This document shows positions 40,443 to 43,887 of a DNA stretch of 43,887 bases, piece after piece. Position numbers and translations under genes: made by a program. Every line of letters starts with the position of its first letter. The stretch's first letter is position 1. Source of the stretch: an uncultured Muribaculaceae bacterium (GTDB lineage Bacteria > Bacteroidota > Bacteroidia > Bacteroidales > Muribaculaceae); assembly GCA_910578095.1 (NCBI GenBank), contig CAJTOZ010000027.1, forward strand, positions 1 to 43,887. Reading direction: 5' to 3'. The notes below the pieces were generated by a model. The model was not told where the DNA came from. It saw only the letters and a program-made list of their open reading frames with translations, and ran no database searches.

Positions 40443-41540
40443 CTAATTTTCTGAATTCTCGATCTGCTCCGGCGATTCCTCCAGCACATACTGGCGGTAG
40501 TAGGTGATAGCCACCGTAGTGAGAGGCAGAGCCAGTATCACACCCAGAAAACCCAGCAGAGTGCCCCACACCGACAGCGACAGCAGGATCACAGCCGGGT
40601 CGAGGTTCATCGACTTGCTCATAAAGCGCGGCGTGAGGTAGAGATCTGAAAAACTCTGCACCACAGCATACACAGCCATGCACTCCGCCCACATCGCCCA
40701 GAAATCAGTGCCGCCTCCATCCAGCGACACCACTATGCACAGCAGCGTGACCGGGATGATGGAAAGATACACCACATAAGGCACCATGAAAAGAACACCG
40801 CAGATGATACCCCACGCAGGAGCCATCGGCAGCCCCGTGATGGAAAATCCTATGGCATACATGATTCCGGCTATCCCCGCTATCAGAGCCTGCGTGCGGA
40901 AATAGCGCTTCATCGTGCCGCTGACATTGGTGATCACAGGATTGCTGATATACCGGTAGCGCGGCGGCACCATATTCCGCAGCCCGTGCATTATACGGGG
41001 ATAATTGAGCAGAATGAACAGCACATATAGAAACACCACAGCCCACGCCACAACGCTACCTATAGCGTCGAGACTGTTGGAAAACAGCCCCAGGGCCGCA
41101 TCAAGCGCCTGCTGCATATCGCTGTCGCGCAGCAGCGACGCAATGTTGCCCAGATCCACATTTGCATGGATAAACTCGTGCAGTGCCCGAGGCAGAAATG
41201 GCAGCGACTGCCCCGACGCGGCATAGCGGTGCACCAGCTCTCCCACCTTATGGCAGTCGCTGATGAATTCCGGCACGAACAACGCCACGATACCACCCGC
41301 CACCACCACTATCTCCAGCAGAGCCATAAGCACAGGCACAAGCCTGCGCCGCAGCCGCGTGATGCGGATGTTCCACTGCACCAGAGGCTCAGCCATATAT
41401 GCGATAAGACACCCCACGCCGAACGGCAGAAGCGCACCGCGCAGATAATAGACAAGCCATAGTATAGCTGCTGCGATGGCCACACCGAATACAATGCGGG
41501 CCACTCGGTCGAATGTGAACGTGGATTTTGCCGGCGACAT
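40443..41540 (-). CDS. AI-2E family membrane transporter
   Basis: A 365-residue inner-membrane protein of the AI-2E (PerM/YdgG-like) family. The start IVFGVAIAAAILWLVYYLRG and LLPFGVGCLIAYMAEPLVQW contain the first two membrane helices. A long soluble middle (about residues 85-165) follows, then VAWAVVFLYVLFILLNYPRI, and the C-terminal helices with VYAVVQSFSDLYLTPRFMSK and LLGFLGVILALPLTTVAITY. Members export AI-2, other small molecules or ions; the name does not prove the substrate. I use the ATG at 41540. A perfect 17-bp hairpin ends 5 nt before it. It lies downstream of the metallophosphoesterase gene on the same strand. Confidence 0.9.
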   Translation of the reverse strand: MSPAKSTFTFDRVARIVFGVAIAAAILWLVYYLRGALLPFGVGCLIAYMAEPLVQWNIRITRLRRRLVPVLMALLEIVVVAGGIVALFVPEFISDCHKVGELVHRYAASGQSLPFLPRALHEFIHANVDLGNIASLLRDSDMQQALDAALGLFSNSLDAIGSVVAWAVVFLYVLFILLNYPRIMHGLRNMVPPRYRYISNPVITNVSGTMKRYFRTQALIAGIAGIMYAIGFSITGLPMAPAWGIICGVLFMVPYVVYLSIIPVTLLCIVVSLDGGGTDFWAMWAECMAVYAVVQSFSDLYLTPRFMSKSMNLDPAVILLSLSVWGTLLGFLGVILALPLTTVAITYYRQYVLEESPEQIENSEN

Positions 41541-41545
41541 GGAAA

Positions 41546-41588
41546 GAGGTGTTTTACAAGTGATGAATGTACACTTGTAAAACACCTC
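41546..41588 (-). terminator. Perfect 17-bp hairpin before the AI-2E gene
   Basis: 41546-41562 pairs with 41572-41588 around a 9-nt loop. On the minus strand it lies 24 nt after the metallophosphoesterase stop and 5 nt before the next ATG, followed by only a weak T-tract (CTTTCC). It may be a terminator, or it may limit translation of the AI-2E gene. Confidence 0.55.
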
Positions 41589-41612
41589 CTCAAGGTCTAT
41601 TGTTCTGATGCG

Positions 41613-43439
41613 TTATCTTTTGCTTATACGGAAAATCGTGCCTTCGATCAGCGACACATACACATCGCCCGTGGCAGCATCAACATCGATGCCATTGATC
41701 TCGCTCACACCCACGGGTATGGACCACAGCACGCGCTGAGCCTCGGGATCCACCGCAGTGACTATTCCGCGGCGCGAGCCCGCAAACACCACACCGTCGC
41801 TTTCAGCCACGATGCAGGGTGCATGGTCATAGCCCAGGCCCATGTCCACCGTCCATAATTCCTTGAACTCCGGCACCGTGGCATCCACCGCCACCAGCTC
41901 GCCGTCCATAGTCTTGGCATACACACGCGTTCCATCGGCACTCCGGCCCAGGCTCTCACGGTAGCGGTGGCTGTTGTCGCGCCATATGGTAGCGCCCGTC
42001 GAGCGGTCTATCGCCGTCATGTAGCGGTCAGGCGCCACAACGTACACACGCTCCGCGGTCACCACCGGCACTACATTGCCCGGTCCCAGCATATTGGCGC
42101 TCTTGCCATTGTTCCACACCCAGCGCAGGCGTCCGCTGCGAGCGTCAAGGCAGCGCAGATTCGTGTCCCACGCGCCGAAAATCACATCATTGCCATCGGC
42201 CACGGGAGCCGCCTGACAATAATTGAACAGCGAGTCGTAGCTCCACACGAGCTTTCCGGTCGGGCGCCGGCGCTCAAAACGCTTGTAACCACCCATCAGG
42301 ATATCGCCTGTGGCAGCATCGGTGATACCGTCCGCCACATACGGACCCTCCTTCGACGGATAGCTGGCCACCGTGCGGCCCGTAGCGCCATCGGCCATTA
42401 CGATACCCGTGGCCGTGGGAATAGCCACACGCCCCTTGCGCACAGGCACCGGACGGCCGAAGAGCGATGCCCCGGTGGCGATAGTCCACACCGCATCCCC
42501 CGTGTGCTTGTCTATGGCGCGGGCCTGACCCAGTGAGTTGCCGAAATATATATGCTTGTCGTCGATGCCGAGGCGCGTGAATATGGAAGCGCTGTCGGTC
42601 CACACCTTCCGCACCTCAAAGCCCTCCGGCTGCTCCCATGCGGCGCTTTTGTCCGCCACATCCTTATTCTTGTGCGTGGTGGCGAAAGCGAAACGCGCCA
42701 CCGGAGCCTGTCCTATGCTCTTGTCATACACATGCACCCAGTCGGGGGTGATATCCAGGATAGCATAGCCGTATGTGCCGTCGCGCATGTCCAGCGCGCG
42801 CGTCATTACGCAGGGAATACCACCCGCGCGGTACTCTATCCACGAGTGGTAGTGTCCGTTGATATGCCCCACCACAGGAAACTGCTGCAACAGCTGCACA
42901 TACTCGCGCCAGTTGTCAAGATCATTCTCGCGCAGCGGATAATGGTTGAACGAGAGAATGCGGCGTCCCTTGTCGGCAGCCTTCTGCAGCTCCGCGCGCA
43001 GCCAGTGCAGGTCCTCCTGCTTCACATGCCCGTCGCCCATCTTCATGTAAGGGCCGCAGTTGATACCCACTATCACCAGCGAGTCCGCGCCCACCGTAGC
43101 CAGAAAACGGTCGTTGCCCCACGTGTCCACAAAAGTCTTCGTAGCGCTTTGGCTCCAGTTGTTCTCATGGTTGCCGGGCAGCACCGCCAGAGGCAGAGTT
43201 ATGCCGTCGAGTATGCTCTTTACATTGGCTATCTGCTCGTCGGAACCCTCGTTCGTCAGGTCGCCGTTCACCACCACATAGTCAAAGCCACCGCGGTTTA
43301 TTTCCTCTACGGCCAGGCGCAGCTGCCTGTCGTTTTCATTGCCGGGCGTCACATGGATATCGCTCAGCACAGCGATGCGTTGTGCCACCGCGCCCAGGCT
43401 CATGGCGCACGCGAGTAGCAGCATCATAGTTTTTTTCAT
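41613..43439 (-). CDS. Exported metallophosphoesterase-PQQ propeller fusion
   Basis: A 608-residue exported protein with a signal peptide (residues 1-19, ending GAVAQ). Residues about 20-235 are a calcineurin-like metallophosphoesterase with the full metal set: LSDIHVTPGN, VVNGDLTNEG, LPGNHENNWS, SFNHYP and GHINGHYHSW. After a linker, residues about 275-608 form a PQQ-like (Trp-docking) propeller with repeated units such as AIDKHTGDAVWTIATG, CLDARSGRLRWVWNNG, AIDRSTGATIWRDN and AVDPEAQRVLWSIPVG. The substrate of the esterase is unknown; the propeller may bind a ligand or partner rather than PQQ. Likely periplasmic or surface. A weak -7-like box (TAACTTTC) lies at 43451-43458. Confidence 0.9.
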   Translation of the reverse strand: MKKTMMLLLACAMSLGAVAQRIAVLSDIHVTPGNENDRQLRLAVEEINRGGFDYVVVNGDLTNEGSDEQIANVKSILDGITLPLAVLPGNHENNWSQSATKTFVDTWGNDRFLATVGADSLVIVGINCGPYMKMGDGHVKQEDLHWLRAELQKAADKGRRILSFNHYPLRENDLDNWREYVQLLQQFPVVGHINGHYHSWIEYRAGGIPCVMTRALDMRDGTYGYAILDITPDWVHVYDKSIGQAPVARFAFATTHKNKDVADKSAAWEQPEGFEVRKVWTDSASIFTRLGIDDKHIYFGNSLGQARAIDKHTGDAVWTIATGASLFGRPVPVRKGRVAIPTATGIVMADGATGRTVASYPSKEGPYVADGITDAATGDILMGGYKRFERRRPTGKLVWSYDSLFNYCQAAPVADGNDVIFGAWDTNLRCLDARSGRLRWVWNNGKSANMLGPGNVVPVVTAERVYVVAPDRYMTAIDRSTGATIWRDNSHRYRESLGRSADGTRVYAKTMDGELVAVDATVPEFKELWTVDMGLGYDHAPCIVAESDGVVFAGSRRGIVTAVDPEAQRVLWSIPVGVSEINGIDVDAATGDVYVSLIEGTIFRISKR

Positions 43440-43498
43440 GATATGGATCTGAAAGTTAAAAAATATGTAGTCAATTCATAAAATTCCTTTCACAAGAC

Positions 43499-43543
43499 TA
43501 AAAAAATACAGCTGCGCGCACGATGTTGCGTGCTTGCAGCTGT
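43499..43543 (-). terminator. Terminator of rpmH
   Basis: On the minus strand a stem of ACAGCTGC with GCAGCTGT (43536-43543 and 43508-43515), extended by inner GCAC/GTGC pairing, is followed by ATTTTTT (43507-43501). It lies 35 nt after the rpmH stop. Confidence 0.75.
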
Positions 43544-43577
43544 TGTGCTTGCGGAATGTCGCGAAGTCCGGGGTAGA

Positions 43578-43733
43578 TTACTTGCCGGCGATGCTGTCGC
43601 TTACAGTGAGGCGCTTGCGGCCCTTTGCGCGGCGACGGGCCAGAACCTTGCGGCCGTCGGGAGTGGACATTCTTTCGCGGAAGCCGTGCTTGTTCACGCG
43701 CTTGCGGTTGTGGGGTTGATAAGTACGTTTCAT
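43578..43733 (-). CDS. rpmH: 50S ribosomal protein L34
   Basis: A 51-residue basic ribosomal protein of the large subunit. The sequence starts MKRTYQPHNRKRVNKHGFRE and continues RMSTPDGRKVLARRRAKGRK, the classic L34 signature, then a short tail (SDSIAGK). The length is slightly above the usual 44-47 residues, as in other Bacteroidota. It is transcribed alone here: a promoter with TAACTTTG and TTTG boxes lies 46 nt upstream and a terminator 35 nt downstream. No rnpA or dnaA is visible next to it within the window. Confidence 0.97.
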   Translation of the reverse strand: MKRTYQPHNRKRVNKHGFRERMSTPDGRKVLARRRAKGRKRLTVSDSIAGK

Positions 43734-43779
43734 TGCCGTATATGTGTGATTATTTGTTACTATTCGTCAATTCGGGAGG

Positions 43780-43810
43780 CAAAGTTAATAAACATTTCCG
43801 ACATGGCAAA
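43780..43810 (-). promoter_or_regulatory. Promoter of rpmH
   Basis: TAACTTTG at 43780-43787 with TTTG at 43807-43810 (19-nt spacer) on the minus strand. A second possible -7 box, TAATTTTG, lies at 43856-43863. Nothing else is identified between 43811 and the window end. Confidence 0.75.
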
Positions 43811-43887
43811 ATTCTCTGCTGAAAAAATTGTTCCCTTACTCTCAACAAGCAAGTGCAAAATTACGAAATCATCGCATAGAACTCTTT

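Noticed and set aside
40266..40454. A 62-codon plus-strand open frame between the membrane-protein and AI-2E genes
   Set aside because: Most of its apparent peptide is the translated 42-nt repeat, also seen at 4618-4659.

Overview
The window reads as a chromosomal piece of a fairly GC-rich gut-type member of the Bacteroidales; a Muribaculaceae-like organism is my best guess, but that is inference. The support is: many start regions with the Bacteroidota promoter pattern (TAnnTTTG -7 box, sometimes a TTTG-type -33 box), almost no Shine-Dalgarno signals, secreted proteins ending in type IX secretion (T9SS)-like sorting tails, glycoside hydrolases of families 95, 97 and 43, and a vitamin B12 surface-uptake locus.

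Layout. 1-4.5 kb: an HxlR regulator divergent from a small cupin, a small membrane protein driven from a repeat-borne promoter, and a secreted Ig-like (BIG2) protein. 4.5-6 kb: a tight operon of an FKBP prolyl isomerase, an A1S_2505-like protein and a YjbQ-family protein. 6-8.5 kb (minus): an AraC regulator, a carboxymuconolactone decarboxylase-cupin fusion and an HD-domain protein. 8.6-12 kb (minus): a D-2-hydroxyacid dehydrogenase followed by a GH95 alpha-L-fucosidase. 12.1-14.6 kb: a small membrane protein, a split ThrE-type threonine/serine exporter and a LysR regulator. 14.6-18.1 kb (minus): rlmN, pdxA and an AGCS amino-acid:sodium symporter. 18.3-21.6 kb: GH97 and GH43 enzymes. 21.8-26.8 kb: a DUF3825 protein with LOTUS/OST-HTH-like modules, uvrC and an iron-type alcohol dehydrogenase, closed by a strong bidirectional terminator.

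26.9-39.1 kb is the most interesting part. Six minus-strand genes with overlaps or gaps of at most 42 bp sit downstream of a clear cobalamin riboswitch: a BtuB-type TonB receptor, a BtuG-like beta-propeller lipoprotein, a PKD-like surface lipoprotein, a Trp/His/Asp-rich protein with a T9SS tail, a 1669-residue leucine-rich-repeat/Ig/propeller/T9SS protein and a second propeller/T9SS protein. I read it as one B12-capture operon that adds T9SS-exported, BtuG-related propellers to the known BtuB-BtuG pair.

39.1-43.9 kb: a truncated ECF sigma gene ending at a cluster of REP-like hairpins, a lower-GC membrane protein of unknown function, an AI-2E family transporter, a secreted metallophosphoesterase/PQQ-propeller protein, and rpmH (ribosomal protein L34).

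Themes across the window are several dispersed repeats (one carrying a promoter) and four genes whose -7 box lies exactly 4 nt before the start codon, predicting leaderless mRNAs. I saw no tRNA, rRNA, CRISPR array or intact insertion sequence.
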